Shown in pieces: positions 7,700 to 14,882 of a stretch of DNA of 29,521 nt (the first letter of the stretch is position 1; every line of letters begins with the position of its first letter). Position numbers and translations under genes: made by a program. The notes under the pieces were generated by a model that was not told the DNA's origin, made no database searches, and saw only the letters and a list, made by a program, of their open reading frames with translations. The DNA comes from a virus: positions 1 through 29,521 of the IMG/VR virus record IMGVR_UViG_3300046468_000670, one strand, 5' to 3'.

Positions 7700-8801
7700 C
7701 CCAAGCACTGTTTTCATAGCCTTGGAATTTATTATCAGTAGTATTGTAAATAACCATTCCGTTTGCGGCTGTAAGTGCATTACGTTCTGTAGTTGTCATT
7801 GATCCAAACTGTACAAATCCACCTGAAGTTACATTACCTGCTGAAACAAGATCGTTGTTACCTTTAATACGTAATGCTTCACCGTACGTGCTAACTGCCC
7901 CGTTTCTAGTTCTAATAATAATATCAGCATCAATATTTACTGTGCTTGCTGAATTGATAACAGTAGTCATATTTGCTGTAATCATATTATTGCCCGAATC
8001 ATCTAATGCTGACCAAGCAAAGCCGCCAATACTATCTCCTGCTAGAGCAGTTGTTTTGTTGGCAATAGTACCTCTTGCTTTATAAAAACCAAATTCGTGT
8101 GATATAGCACTATCTTGTACGTTTCTCAATTGAAACGTTGATAATGGAAATGATCCGGGTACAGTTGTGTTATAATAAAACACATTTGGGTTAACACTTT
8201 TTGTACCAATATCAATATTGTTGTCAAATGTAGACGCCTGCATAGCATTAATTTTACCAAGCAACTCACCTTTAACAGCATCTACTAAACTTGTACTGTC
8301 ATCACTAAATAATGAACCAACTACATCACCGTTAACATTACCAACTACGTTTCCAAAGTGTGTACCTGTTGTAGTACCAACTACGTTACCTGTAACTGAT
8401 CCTGTAACATCACCTGTTAAGTTACCAACTACATTAGTTGCTGTAACTGAACTAGTTACTACTGGTCCTACAATTCTTCCGTTTATAGCGTCAACTAGGA
8501 GCGTTGAGTCATCACCATAAATGTTACCACGTATGTCAATTGCTGGATTATCTGTTGCCGCCCAATTTGAACCGTTGTATACAAGGATCTGATCGTTCTG
8601 TGCGGCTAACGCTTGTACGTTACCTAAATCTTCTAAATTCTGTGTTGATACAGATACTGGAGTACCACCTGTTGTGGCTCCGTCTCCAACAAATACTTCT
8701 TTGCTGTCTGTTGTGTAAACAAGTTCACCTTCAGCTGGTACATAACCTGGACTGGTTTGTAGTGCTGTTTTGGTGCCTCGTTTGATTCGTAAAGTACCCA
8801 T
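7686..8801 (-). CDS. tail-fibre-like structural protein
   Basis: 371 residues. The N-terminus (LRIKRGT...PGYVPAEGELVYTTDSKEVFVGDGATTGG, residues 4-46, quoted in parts) is the small beta domain found at the start of many phage tail-fibre and tropism-determinant proteins. Residues 125-162 are a run of short G-[DN]-V-x-G repeats, flanked by two copies of a 23-residue module (92-114 and 162-184) with the shared core DDST-LVDA. The C-terminus (FGSMTTTERNAL...MVIYNTTDNKFQGYENSAWVNL, in parts) is a common fibre tip or chaperone-adjacent motif. It likely forms a trimeric adsorption fibre on the virion. A late promoter box at 8829-8836 and a ribosome-binding site AGGAGC support late expression. Confidence 0.8.
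   Translation of the reverse strand: MGTLRIKRGTKTALQTSPGYVPAEGELVYTTDSKEVFVGDGATTGGTPVSVSTQNLEDLGNVQALAAQNDQILVYNGSNWAATDNPAIDIRGNIYGDDSTLLVDAINGRIVGPVVTSSVTATNVVGNLTGDVTGSVTGNVVGTTTGTHFGNVVGNVNGDVVGSLFSDDSTSLVDAVKGELLGKINAMQASTFDNNIDIGTKSVNPNVFYYNTTVPGSFPLSTFQLRNVQDSAISHEFGFYKARGTIANKTTALAGDSIGGFAWSALDDSGNNMITANMTTVINSASTVNIDADIIIRTRNGAVSTYGEALRIKGNNDLVSAGNVTSGGFVQFGSMTTTERNALTAANGMVIYNTTDNKFQGYENSAWVNLV
8250..8528 (-). repeat. internal protein-level repeats in the tail-fibre gene
   Basis: Two related 23-codon modules (8460-8528 and 8250-8318) share G-x-[IL]-[YF]-x-DDST-x-LVDA-[IV]-[NK]-G-x-[IL]-[VL]-G. Between them lie tandem glycine/valine motifs of the GDVTG, GSVTG, GNVVG type. Such repeats give extended beta-structure in fibres and can change length by recombination. 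Confidence 0.7.
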
Positions 8802-8828
8802 GTAATGCTCCTAATTCATTGTTACATG

Positions 8829-8836
8829 TATTTATA
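8829..8836 (-). promoter_or_regulatory. T4-type late promoter TATAAATA
   Basis: The - strand has an exact TATAAATA 27 bases before the tail-fibre start codon, followed by a ribosome-binding site AGGAGC about 8 bases before the ATG. T4-like late genes for virion proteins are transcribed from this type of box by RNA polymerase carrying the phage late sigma factor (gp55). Position, sequence and gene type agree. Confidence 0.75.
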
Positions 8837-8853
8837 TCAAAACTACGATATCT

Positions 8854-9168
8854 CTACTTTTTCTTTTTAGTAGGATTCTTTAAAAATGCTCTAGTTTGCT
8901 TTTGAACATCACGTTTTACCTTTGTTGTATTTAATCTAAAGTCTACATGCACAATATCATCGCCGTATTCGTTAAACAAATCGGCGATAGTGTCGTCTAA
9001 ATTTGCGCCTGTACTACGTTTAGCATTACAATCTATCTCCCATATTTTACCTTTTTTAAACTCGATACGTATCGAATGAAGATAATTTATGGGTATAGTC
9101 TGTATATCTATATCTCTAAAAACTTCAGGCCAGTGTTTAATTACATCATCAGGTAGTGGCTTTGGCAC
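8854..9168 (-). CDS. conserved phage hypothetical protein
   Basis: 104 residues if read from the GTG at 9168, which I prefer: it follows AGAAG and gives only a 20-base overlap with the upstream gene. An in-frame ATG at 9252 would force a 104-base overlap and add a basic, low-information N-terminus. The protein begins VPKPLPDDVIKHWPEVF and contains a strand-rich middle (HSIRIEFKKGKIWEID) and a basic C-terminal tail. It resembles, from memory, a small conserved protein of marine T4-like phages, with no known function. It lies between the tail-fibre gene and two other hypotheticals. Confidence 0.65.
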   Translation of the reverse strand: MPKPLPDDVIKHWPEVFRDIDIQTIPINYLHSIRIEFKKGKIWEIDCNAKRSTGANLDDTIADLFNEYGDDIVHVDFRLNTTKVKRDVQKQTRAFLKNPTKKKK

Positions 9169-9808
9169 TAGTTTTCTTCTTTGTAGTAGGAACAAGCTCT
9201 TCTGCTTGTGCTCTAAGCGCCTTTGCTTCTTTGTATAGTCTGTCAGCATCACTGCGATATTTTGCGGCTAAATCAGCATCAGTTAATACACCGTCATTAG
9301 GTGCTTGTAAATTAGCGGCTTTTGCTTCAGCTACCACTGCCGGATTTGTTGGCTTTGGCATTTCACTAACACTACCAGCTTCAGTAATACTTTCACCTGG
9401 TTTTAGTTCATTGGGATCTTTAAGAGCCAAGTCACTAATAGTAACACCTCTTTGATCTGCAATAATTTTGTTAAGTTCATCTAGACCAATTACGGTTGCA
9501 GTGTTTGGTGTCATTTCAATTTCACTCATAGGTAACGGTTGTAATTTACCTGTGCTATGAAACCTTGCTAACATGTTAGCACCATCACTAAGTTGAGTTC
9601 TTGACATTACTTCAGCAAATTCAAATGCTGTTTGTGCCGAATTACTTTCAACTGTTTTAATTAAGACATCGTGATCTTCATCTCTAAGTGTAGCAGTATC
9701 AATTACTAAAGAATTCACAGGTGGATTTTCACCTGGAATAACTCTGTATGCTACTACAACTTTACGATTATTTTTCTTAAGTCTGCCTACGTGTTTAATT
9801 TCGGCCAT
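9149..9808 (-). CDS. conserved phage hypothetical protein with coiled C-terminus
   Basis: 219 residues. The N-terminal 130 residues (starting MAEIKHVGRLKKNNRKVVVAYR) are mixed alpha/beta; the rest is Ala/Pro-rich and then a predicted helix (about 175-208) rich in Ala, Glu and Lys, ending in a Lys/Thr tail. It resembles a conserved protein of marine T4-like phages of unknown role. It is coupled to the upstream 9808-10101 gene with a one-base overlap, and both may be virion or assembly components given their place beside the fibre gene; this is inference from context only. Confidence 0.65.
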   Translation of the reverse strand: MAEIKHVGRLKKNNRKVVVAYRVIPGENPPVNSLVIDTATLRDEDHDVLIKTVESNSAQTAFEFAEVMSRTQLSDGANMLARFHSTGKLQPLPMSEIEMTPNTATVIGLDELNKIIADQRGVTISDLALKDPNELKPGESITEAGSVSEMPKPTNPAVVAEAKAANLQAPNDGVLTDADLAAKYRSDADRLYKEAKALRAQAEELVPTTKKKTSAKATT

Positions 9809-10101
9809 TATGCATCTCCTTTAGGTGCTTCCGCTGGAGCAGTTCCTTCAGTCTTTGCTTTTGCTTCTTCTTCAGCTTTCTGGACTGTTTGTAGGAATGC
9901 ATCTAATTTATTAAATGTTTTTCCAACTGCTTCCATTTCGTTTGCTTTGAATGCGCCTCTTTGTGATGCGACATCAATAATAGATCTTAGTACTCCAAGA
10001 TCTTGTACAGTAAGTTCAACCGGTGCTGTTGATACACCTGCTTGTGGTGCTTCACCTGCGGGTGCCGCTTGAGCTTCTGCTGTTTTATTTTCTTCAGACA
10101 T
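9808..10101 (-). CDS. conserved phage hypothetical, Ala/Glu-rich ends
   Basis: 97 residues with a low-complexity Ala/Glu/Pro-rich head (1-27) and tail (76-97) around a helical core, LTVQDLGVLRSIIDVASQRG then KANEMEAVGKTFNKLDAFL. A ribosome-binding site AAGGAG precedes the ATG. The core resembles a small protein conserved in marine T4-like phages. Function unknown; next to two other hypotheticals and the tail-fibre gene. Confidence 0.65.
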   Translation of the reverse strand: MSEENKTAEAQAAPAGEAPQAGVSTAPVELTVQDLGVLRSIIDVASQRGAFKANEMEAVGKTFNKLDAFLQTVQKAEEEAKAKTEGTAPAEAPKGDA

Positions 10102-10138
10102 ATTGTTTACTCCTTGTATGTATTATATATGCACTTAA

Positions 10139-10146
10139 TATTTATT
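10139..10146 (-). promoter_or_regulatory. possible late-like promoter AATAAATA
   Basis: On the - strand AATAAATA lies 38 bases before the start of gene 9808-10101 and overlaps the end of gene 10142-10423. A TATAAT also occurs at 10122-10127, but without a recognisable -35 at 17 bases. A weak call. Confidence 0.3.
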
Positions 10147-10423
10147 TGTACTTCAAAAGTGGACATGCTAAAACGAAATAAGAAAGCTCTTTTGGGTCTT
10201 CAAACCCTGCTCTAAGAACCGTTTCAATCTTATTTTCTTTAGTTAATCCTATCACTTTTTTTAGAAAGTATCTCTTTTTTAGATTACTATCAATCCATTT
10301 AGAAATAGCATTTTCTATATTATAAGTGTGTGGTAAGTCTATTGTGGTAAGATGTGAAGACTCATAAGATAGCCTTCTTATCTCAAAAAAATCTTGAGCA
10401 GTAACTCTATTTTTAACGATCAA
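10142..10423 (-). CDS. small phage hypothetical protein
   Basis: 93 residues, starting at a TTG at 10423 that overlaps the previous stop as TTGA. A very strong ribosome-binding site, AGGAGG, four bases upstream supports this unusual start codon. The protein is Lys- and Leu-rich, probably mostly helical, with no recognised motif or membrane segment. It is translated right after the VWA/metallopeptidase gene, so it may act with that protein, but nothing in the sequence shows this. Confidence 0.6.
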   Translation of the reverse strand: MIVKNRVTAQDFFEIRRLSYESSHLTTIDLPHTYNIENAISKWIDSNLKKRYFLKKVIGLTKENKIETVLRAGFEDPKELSYFVLACPLLKYK

Positions 10424-11706
10424 CGTGCCTCCTCATAGTGAGCAGTTACACCAAACGGTGCTTTAGTATTCTTATCATGATGTCCATGTATAATGAATAC
10501 TGTTTCGCAGTAGTCTTCATCTCCCCAACTACCAAATGGGTATCCATCTGTAAACATAATAAACTTCTTAGGTGTTATATTATGTTCTTTCATATATTCC
10601 CAATTAGTCATAAAGTCAGTACCGCCACCGCCTTGTATATCGTAACTAAGCAAGTCCTCACCGCCATCTGCACTAAAGTCTTGTTCATTATATACGGCTG
10701 TATCAAATGTCCATAACTTAATATTATAATCTTTATATTCTTCCATAATGCCTTTAATCTCACCTAAGAAATCTTTAGCCTGATGATCACCAATTGAACC
10801 ACTCATGTCAAGTCCAATAGCAACATCAATTGTATCCATAAAGTTCATACCTGGAAGTATTGCACCAGTATGCCAGCCTTTACGTGAAGGACGACTAAAC
10901 GTATAATCGTTTCTAATTGTAGATTGTATTTGCTGACGTAGTAGTTCACGCCAGTTCATTTTAGGTTCTGTAAGTTCTTTAATAATACGTTGTACTTCTG
11001 CAGGAGTGTTACCAGCACCTGCGGCTTGTGCAGAACTTAACATGTTTTCTTTTACTTCGTCACGTATCTTTTTAAGTTCTTCTTTGGTGTATGTAGGACG
11101 ACCTTCGCCTTTGCCTTCTTTGCCACCGCCTTTGCTTTCGTTACTACCTTCTGATTCTTTTTCCCAGTCAACGTGTTCATCAAGTAAATCACCAAGTGCT
11201 TCTAAATATTCTTGGCCTTTTTCTTCTGCTTGTTTAAACAAGTCATCATACACTGCTTCACTCATCCAACCATCATATTTAAAGTCTTGATAGCATTGTA
11301 CAATCTTAACCATTTCACCAATACGGTCACGTACTAATGTATTGTTTACGATGTAATCACATGCGATATTGTGTAGTACTGGAATACGATCTTCTCTACG
11401 TGTAATATGATCGAAAACACAATGTAAAATCTCGTGTGCGATTACAAATTCTATTTCCTTATTGCTCATAGCATTAAAGAATTGTGTGTTATAATATAAA
11501 TGTTTGCCGTCTGTAGCGGCAGTAGGACACCAATCATCACAGTTTTTAACAATAAGCCTAGTAGCCATATTGCCAAAGAATGGGTGTCTAAGTAGTAAAC
11601 CAACACGAGCAACAATAATTCTATCAGCTACGTCTATTCGCATTTCTGCAAGTTCTTGCTCAGTAATGTCTGGATTAGGTTGAAAACCTTTTGTATCTAT
11701 GCCCAT
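10420..11706 (-). CDS. VWA-like metallopeptidase-domain protein (MoxR partner)
   Basis: 428 residues. The N-terminal half has a zinc-peptidase signature, H91-E92-I-L-H95 (AHEILHCVFDH). The C-terminal half is a von Willebrand A-like domain with a MIDAS metal site: D300-M-S302-G-S304, T363-D364 (GGGGTDF) and D387 (FTDGYP). A Gly/Lys/Glu-rich linker lies at about 184-205. This two-domain layout is found next to MoxR-like AAA ATPases in bacteria and phages, where the pair is thought to remodel or load metal into target complexes. It has its own sigma-70-like promoter and a ribosome-binding site AAGGAG. The MoxR-like gene lies just upstream, separated by a hairpin, so the two can be regulated independently. 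Confidence 0.8.
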   Translation of the reverse strand: MGIDTKGFQPNPDITEQELAEMRIDVADRIIVARVGLLLRHPFFGNMATRLIVKNCDDWCPTAATDGKHLYYNTQFFNAMSNKEIEFVIAHEILHCVFDHITRREDRIPVLHNIACDYIVNNTLVRDRIGEMVKIVQCYQDFKYDGWMSEAVYDDLFKQAEEKGQEYLEALGDLLDEHVDWEKESEGSNESKGGGKEGKGEGRPTYTKEELKKIRDEVKENMLSSAQAAGAGNTPAEVQRIIKELTEPKMNWRELLRQQIQSTIRNDYTFSRPSRKGWHTGAILPGMNFMDTIDVAIGLDMSGSIGDHQAKDFLGEIKGIMEEYKDYNIKLWTFDTAVYNEQDFSADGGEDLLSYDIQGGGGTDFMTNWEYMKEHNITPKKFIMFTDGYPFGSWGDEDYCETVFIIHGHHDKNTKAPFGVTAHYEEAR

Positions 11707-11740
11707 ATTGTGTACTCCTTGTGTGCCATTTTATACTTAC

Positions 11741-11769
11741 AGTATACAGTATTTAATACCATTTGTCAA
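11741..11769 (-). promoter_or_regulatory. sigma-70-type promoter of the VWA gene
   Basis: On the - strand: -35 TTGACA (11764-11769), 17-base spacer, -10 TATACT (11741-11746). The start codon of the VWA gene lies 35 bases downstream of the -10, with AAGGAG between. Expected to be used by unmodified host polymerase. Confidence 0.8.
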
Positions 11770-11782
11770 CAGTTTTGGTAAA

Positions 11783-11829
11783 ATATTGGGCAAGGTCTTA
11801 CCAGCATAAGCCGTTGCCTTGCCCAATAT
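11783..11829 (-). terminator. hairpin after the MoxR-like gene, probable terminator
   Basis: A perfect 13-base inverted repeat (ATATTGGGCAAGG at 11783-11795 and its complement at 11817-11829) encloses a 21-base loop. On the - strand it comes 12 bases after the MoxR-like stop codon and is followed by TTTT. That is consistent with an intrinsic terminator, though the U-tract is short and the loop long, so an RNA processing or protein-binding site is possible. It sits just before the VWA promoter. A second palindrome, GTGCCTATTAGGCAC at 11834-11848, overlaps the stop codon. Confidence 0.65.
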
Positions 11830-11840
11830 CACCGTGCCTA

Positions 11841-12929
11841 TTAGGCACTCTGTGCGGCTTGGATATACTTACCAAAACGCTCATGGAACTCATCAAAACA
11901 CTCTACTTCATCTGGGTCGATTGGAAGTGAGTATTGTGTTAGAGCTAGTTTGATACCCATAACAACTAATTCAGTATCAAAGTTATCCATTGCAAACCTT
12001 AAGAAGTTATTTACTTTGTTGTCAAACTTCTTATCGTTTTTATCGCATGCGTCTTTAAGTTCATAGCAAAGTGAAACAGTCAAGGAATACATGGCACTGA
12101 TTTCTTTAGTTTCACAATCCTTAACCTTACCTTCAAGTATGTCAGTAGGGTCAGGAAGTTTTGAAGCAACCTTACGATGCGCCATAAACTTAACGGCAAG
12201 TCCTTCGCCGACAGAACCACTTACCAAATCGGTAGTGGTGTTCTCATCATCATCGTCTTCGATAAGCTCGGAAACAAATGACCAAGAACGAGGTGTAGCA
12301 AACGAACGACTTGGGCTCTTTGGATCAAAGTCATACAAGTCCTTCTTGCTAAAAGTTAAGTAACCAACAACATCTTGGTGTATGTCGTTGTCTACTGCCC
12401 ACTGGAACCAGTCATCAAAATCAACTGCTAGTTCTAAGTGAACAAATCTATTTGCTAACGGAGCAGGCATTCTATAAGTAACACCTTTGTCAGCATCTCT
12501 ATTACCAGCCGCAACAATCAAAACATTGTCTGGTAATTTGTATTGTCCAATACGTCTGTTAAGAATAAGTTGGTAAGCGGCCGCTTGTACAGCCGGTGCC
12601 GCAGAATTCATTTCGTCTAAGAACAAAACGATGTAATCGAATTGTTTAGCAAACTCTTCCGTAGGAAGTTCTTGCGGTGGTGCCCAAGCCATTACATTAT
12701 CATTTGCCGAATAGTATGGAATACCTTTAATATCTGTAGGTTCCCAAAGTGACAAACGTATGTCAATTAAATGTGATTTTTTAAGTTGTTTAGTGATCTG
12801 TCCAACGATATCAGACTTACCAATACCTGGAGGTCCCCACATAAACACAGGACGTTTCTTTTTAAAAGCTCGTATAATGCTTTTTTTTGCGCCATTAGGT
12901 GAAACAGTACGTAGTGCAGTATTTTCCAT
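11841..12929 (-). CDS. MoxR-like AAA+ ATPase
   Basis: 362 residues from the ATG at 12929, chosen because GAGGAA precedes it at good spacing; an in-frame ATG at 12962 has no ribosome-binding site. From 12962 numbering, Walker A is GPPGIGKS (43-50) and Walker B is VLFLDE (112-117) followed by MNSAAPAVQAAAYQL, the usual sequence of MoxR-type ATPases that open ring oligomers. An AAA lid region with Arg-rich SPSRSFATPRSW follows at about 216-228. Its partner is the VWA/metallopeptidase gene downstream. Such pairs occur in several marine phages; the phage role is not established. A consensus promoter lies at 12986-13014. Confidence 0.85.
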   Translation of the reverse strand: MENTALRTVSPNGAKKSIIRAFKKKRPVFMWGPPGIGKSDIVGQITKQLKKSHLIDIRLSLWEPTDIKGIPYYSANDNVMAWAPPQELPTEEFAKQFDYIVLFLDEMNSAAPAVQAAAYQLILNRRIGQYKLPDNVLIVAAGNRDADKGVTYRMPAPLANRFVHLELAVDFDDWFQWAVDNDIHQDVVGYLTFSKKDLYDFDPKSPSRSFATPRSWSFVSELIEDDDDENTTTDLVSGSVGEGLAVKFMAHRKVASKLPDPTDILEGKVKDCETKEISAMYSLTVSLCYELKDACDKNDKKFDNKVNNFLRFAMDNFDTELVVMGIKLALTQYSLPIDPDEVECFDEFHERFGKYIQAAQSA

Positions 12930-12985
12930 ATTATATTCCTCGTTTGTTGTTATCAGTGCCATACTTTATTTCTAAGTATGTATAT

Positions 12986-13014
12986 ATTATACGATCATTA
13001 ACTTCGAAAGTCAA
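12986..13014 (-). promoter_or_regulatory. sigma-70-type promoter of the MoxR-like gene
   Basis: On the - strand: -35 TTGACT (13009-13014), 17-base spacer, -10 TATAAT (12986-12991). Transcription would start near 12979, leaving a leader of about 50 bases before the ATG at 12929, consistent with the chosen start. Confidence 0.85.
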
Positions 13015-13192
13015 CCACTTTTGGACATTTTTTATAAATTATTTTTTTGTACCATTTAATAGAACCTATGCGACAGACGCCTAAAATGTACGATTTTCAC
13101 GTCTAAACGGCTCTTAAACTGCATTTAACGTTTTTCTGGGGTGTTTGTATGTATTAGACTATAAGACCGTTATAAGAGCATTTAATGACGGT
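13015..13192 (-). other. intergenic region with short direct and inverted repeats
   Basis: No gene is seen here. GCTCTTA (13110-13116) and TAAGAGC (13173-13179) are complementary, ACCGT (13166-13170) pairs with ACGGT (13188-13192), and ATTTAA recurs three times (starting near 13052, 13123 and 13180). On the - strand this follows the stop of gene 13193-13573 and precedes the MoxR promoter, so it may hold an end-of-transcript structure or a protein-binding site. No clear U-tract terminator. Confidence 0.35.
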
Positions 13193-13573
13193 TTATTCGT
13201 GCCGTTTCATAGCCTTTGTAAGTCCGTACTTGCGTAAGTCCCCACTAAAAAGGTGTAATTCCATGCTCTTTTTTTCGTCTGTAACCCATATACTATATGA
13301 TGTTAGATAGTAAGGACATGTAATAAATTGGTCTAAAAATATATAAGTTTGTGTTGTAAATTTAAAATCCCTAGGAAAAGGAATCTCGTACATCTGAATA
13401 TCTAAATTTGTACCTAAAAAATCAAAGCCAGCTTCAGTAAGTCTTAGTCCGCCTGTTGATTTGCCTCTGGTGTTCTGCCACCAGTCTGACATATACTGTT
13501 TAACATTAGCATCACTGATAGCTGTGTCTGATTGTTTCAGAAAGACTTTAGTATATGTTTCTTTCCAGTTCAT
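13193..13573 (-). CDS. conserved phage hypothetical protein
   Basis: 126 residues with no recognised domain. The middle part (GGLRLTEAGFDFL, then a FPRDFKFTTQTYIFLDQFI-like stretch and CPYY) and the end (MELHLFSGDLRKYG) resemble a conserved protein of T4-like marine phages. It begins with an ATGA overlap after gene 13570-13860, indicating translational coupling. No membrane segment or catalytic motif is evident. Its gene is the last of its group before an intergenic gap. Confidence 0.65.
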   Translation of the reverse strand: MNWKETYTKVFLKQSDTAISDANVKQYMSDWWQNTRGKSTGGLRLTEAGFDFLGTNLDIQMYEIPFPRDFKFTTQTYIFLDQFITCPYYLTSYSIWVTDEKKSMELHLFSGDLRKYGLTKAMKRHE

Positions 13574-13860
13574 TCATCTGTAACCAGTTCACCTGAGGTA
13601 AGTTTATATACTGCAAAGTCTTCGCTTCTGAAAAGGTCGTTTAATTTTTTTGCTAGATTATGTGCATGTCCTGGATTTGAAAAAGATACTTTTTTGTATT
13701 TAGGTCCAGGATAGTTTGTAATTGCGTTTGACGTCTTTAGATTGAATGGAGCACCTTTAAAAAATACAGCCCAAATAGCTTCGGCTTGTAAAACTTGCTC
13801 GCATTTGTAAGATGCTTTGTCAACATTCTCTAAAATAATCGTTGGTTTTGGTCTACTCAT
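13570..13860 (-). CDS. conserved phage hypothetical protein
   Basis: 96 residues, starting MSRPKPTIILENVDK. The segment NYPGPKYKKVSFSNPGHAHN at about 49-68 is a distinctive conserved stretch recalled from T4-like marine phages. A small, basic, mixed alpha/beta protein of unknown role. The start follows AAGGA, which sits in the loop of a predicted hairpin. Coupled by ATGA to gene 13193-13573. Confidence 0.65.
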   Translation of the reverse strand: MSRPKPTIILENVDKASYKCEQVLQAEAIWAVFFKGAPFNLKTSNAITNYPGPKYKKVSFSNPGHAHNLAKKLNDLFRSEDFAVYKLTSGELVTDE

Positions 13861-13888
13861 ATGCGTATCCTTTTAATTAACTACGCAT
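13861..13888 (-). promoter_or_regulatory. leader hairpin presenting the ribosome-binding site
   Basis: ATGCGTA (13861-13867) and TACGCAT (13882-13888) form a 7-base inverted repeat directly before the start codon of gene 13570-13860. On the - strand the loop contains AAAAGGA, so the Shine-Dalgarno sequence would lie in the loop and part of the downstream arm abuts the ATG. It could modulate translation. Confidence 0.4.
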
Positions 13889-13889
13889 A

Positions 13890-13897
13890 TATTTATC
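13890..13897 (-). promoter_or_regulatory. possible late-like promoter GATAAATA
   Basis: The - strand reads GATAAATA, one mismatch from the T4 late box, 30 bases before the start of gene 13570-13860 and immediately upstream of the leader hairpin. No consensus sigma-70 promoter is seen here, so this is the best candidate for the small two-gene group. Confidence 0.4.
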
Positions 13898-13924
13898 TTT
13901 TTTTATTAGAAAAGTGCTACTATA

Positions 13925-14167
13925 TTAAACTTGTTGAGTGTTCATATAGTCTATTAGAATCTTAACATCATCTTGATTAATACAAAATACGTGTTGTATC
14001 TTGTTTGGATTACCGTCATACTCTTGTATTAACTTTTCAACTAGAGTTGGATAAAATTGAGGATCTGTTATAGTACCTGTACATAAATCTTCTGATTCAA
14101 ATGTAGGTTTTGTAAATAGATAAGGGTCGTTTTGATTTAAAAATAATACTAATATAAACCACTTCAT
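13925..14167 (-). CDS. small hypothetical, possible N-terminal hydrophobic segment
   Basis: 80 residues. The first nine residues after Met (KWFILVLFL) are hydrophobic with one basic residue, like a very short signal or anchor, but too short for a confident membrane span. The remainder is acidic and soluble-looking, with two cysteines. It overlaps the upstream gene by ATGA. Not recognised. Confidence 0.5.
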   Translation of the reverse strand: MKWFILVLFLNQNDPYLFTKPTFESEDLCTGTITDPQFYPTLVEKLIQEYDGNPNKIQHVFCINQDDVKILIDYMNTQQV

Positions 14168-14412
14168 TTCCAGTCTCCACCGCCGTCCATAGTAACTGTT
14201 ACAGTTTCATCATCTGCACTAGATTTATTATCAACGATAAGTTTTTCTAGTCTTCCTTGATGATTTGCCATTACAGTTCCTAAGGCGTATACAAGTGCTT
14301 TAGCTTGTGCTAGTGGAATTCTGATTTCTTTTTGGTTAGTAGTTTCAGCAGTCTTTACAACTTGTATAAACTGTTGAATTGGTATAGTATTAATTGGTTC
14401 GTTTGTTTGCAT
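14164..14412 (-). CDS. conserved phage hypothetical protein
   Basis: 82 residues. A helical core (IQQFIQVVKTAETTNQKEIRI then PLAQAKALVYALGTVM) and an acidic tail ending in GGGDWK. The pattern resembles a small protein recalled from marine T4-like phages. AGGAA precedes the ATG by seven bases. It overlaps the upstream gene by 23 bases and the downstream gene by four. Function unknown. Confidence 0.6.
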   Translation of the reverse strand: MQTNEPINTIPIQQFIQVVKTAETTNQKEIRIPLAQAKALVYALGTVMANHQGRLEKLIVDNKSSADDETVTVTMDGGGDWK

Positions 14413-14869
14413 CTGAAAGTTCCTGTCTCATTGTAAATTCAGTTTTAAAAGGACCTTTGTAATCATACTTTTCAAGTGTGACTAGTTTAGGACAAAAACT
14501 TCGTACCCAACCCTTGTCAAAGTGAATAATGTAATATCCTGCCGCATACAAACTCTTAGACTTTTTACTTTTAGTAAAGAGAGGTAATTTCTTTTGTACA
14601 TTGTACATTACATTGTAAGGTGTACTAGACGTCGAAAAACCGTGTATTTCTTTAGTAGCAGAACTACCATCTGATATAGTTGCTTTATCATAACTAATAC
14701 CACCAATAAAACTATTAAATGATTTAATATCAGTAAAGTAATCTGTTCCAGATGAACAACTATACATGTATCTTTTGTCTTCTTGTTTTGATAGTGTACC
14801 AATACGTTCACCATCTTTTTCTACAATCCAAAATTTGTTCTTTAGGATTGGCTTTGCCTTAATTGTCAT
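14390..14869 (-). CDS. conserved phage hypothetical protein
   Basis: 159 residues from the ATG at 14869. This start is set by GGAGG five bases upstream; in-frame ATGs at 14881 and 14959 lack such a site, and the latter lies inside the RNase H gene. The protein begins MTIKAKPILKNKFWIVEKDG and ends with a block (SLYAAGYYIIHFDKGWVRSF in part, then CPKLVTLEKYDYKGPFKTEF) that resembles a conserved T4-like marine phage protein. No motif suggests an activity. It lies directly downstream of the RNase H gene with a gap of 13 bases. Confidence 0.7.
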   Translation of the reverse strand: MTIKAKPILKNKFWIVEKDGERIGTLSKQEDKRYMYSCSSGTDYFTDIKSFNSFIGGISYDKATISDGSSATKEIHGFSTSSTPYNVMYNVQKKLPLFTKSKKSKSLYAAGYYIIHFDKGWVRSFCPKLVTLEKYDYKGPFKTEFTMRQELSDANKRTN

Positions 14870-14882
14870 TCTTGCCTCCATG

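Noticed and set aside
8218-8785. Open frames on the + strand opposite the tail-fibre gene
   Set aside because: They mirror the repetitive fibre sequence, have no convincing ribosome-binding site and show no recognisable protein pattern.
9169-9252. N-terminal extension of the 8854-9168 protein
   Set aside because: The extra 28 residues would overlap the upstream gene by 104 bases and are basic and low in information; GTG 9168 has better support.
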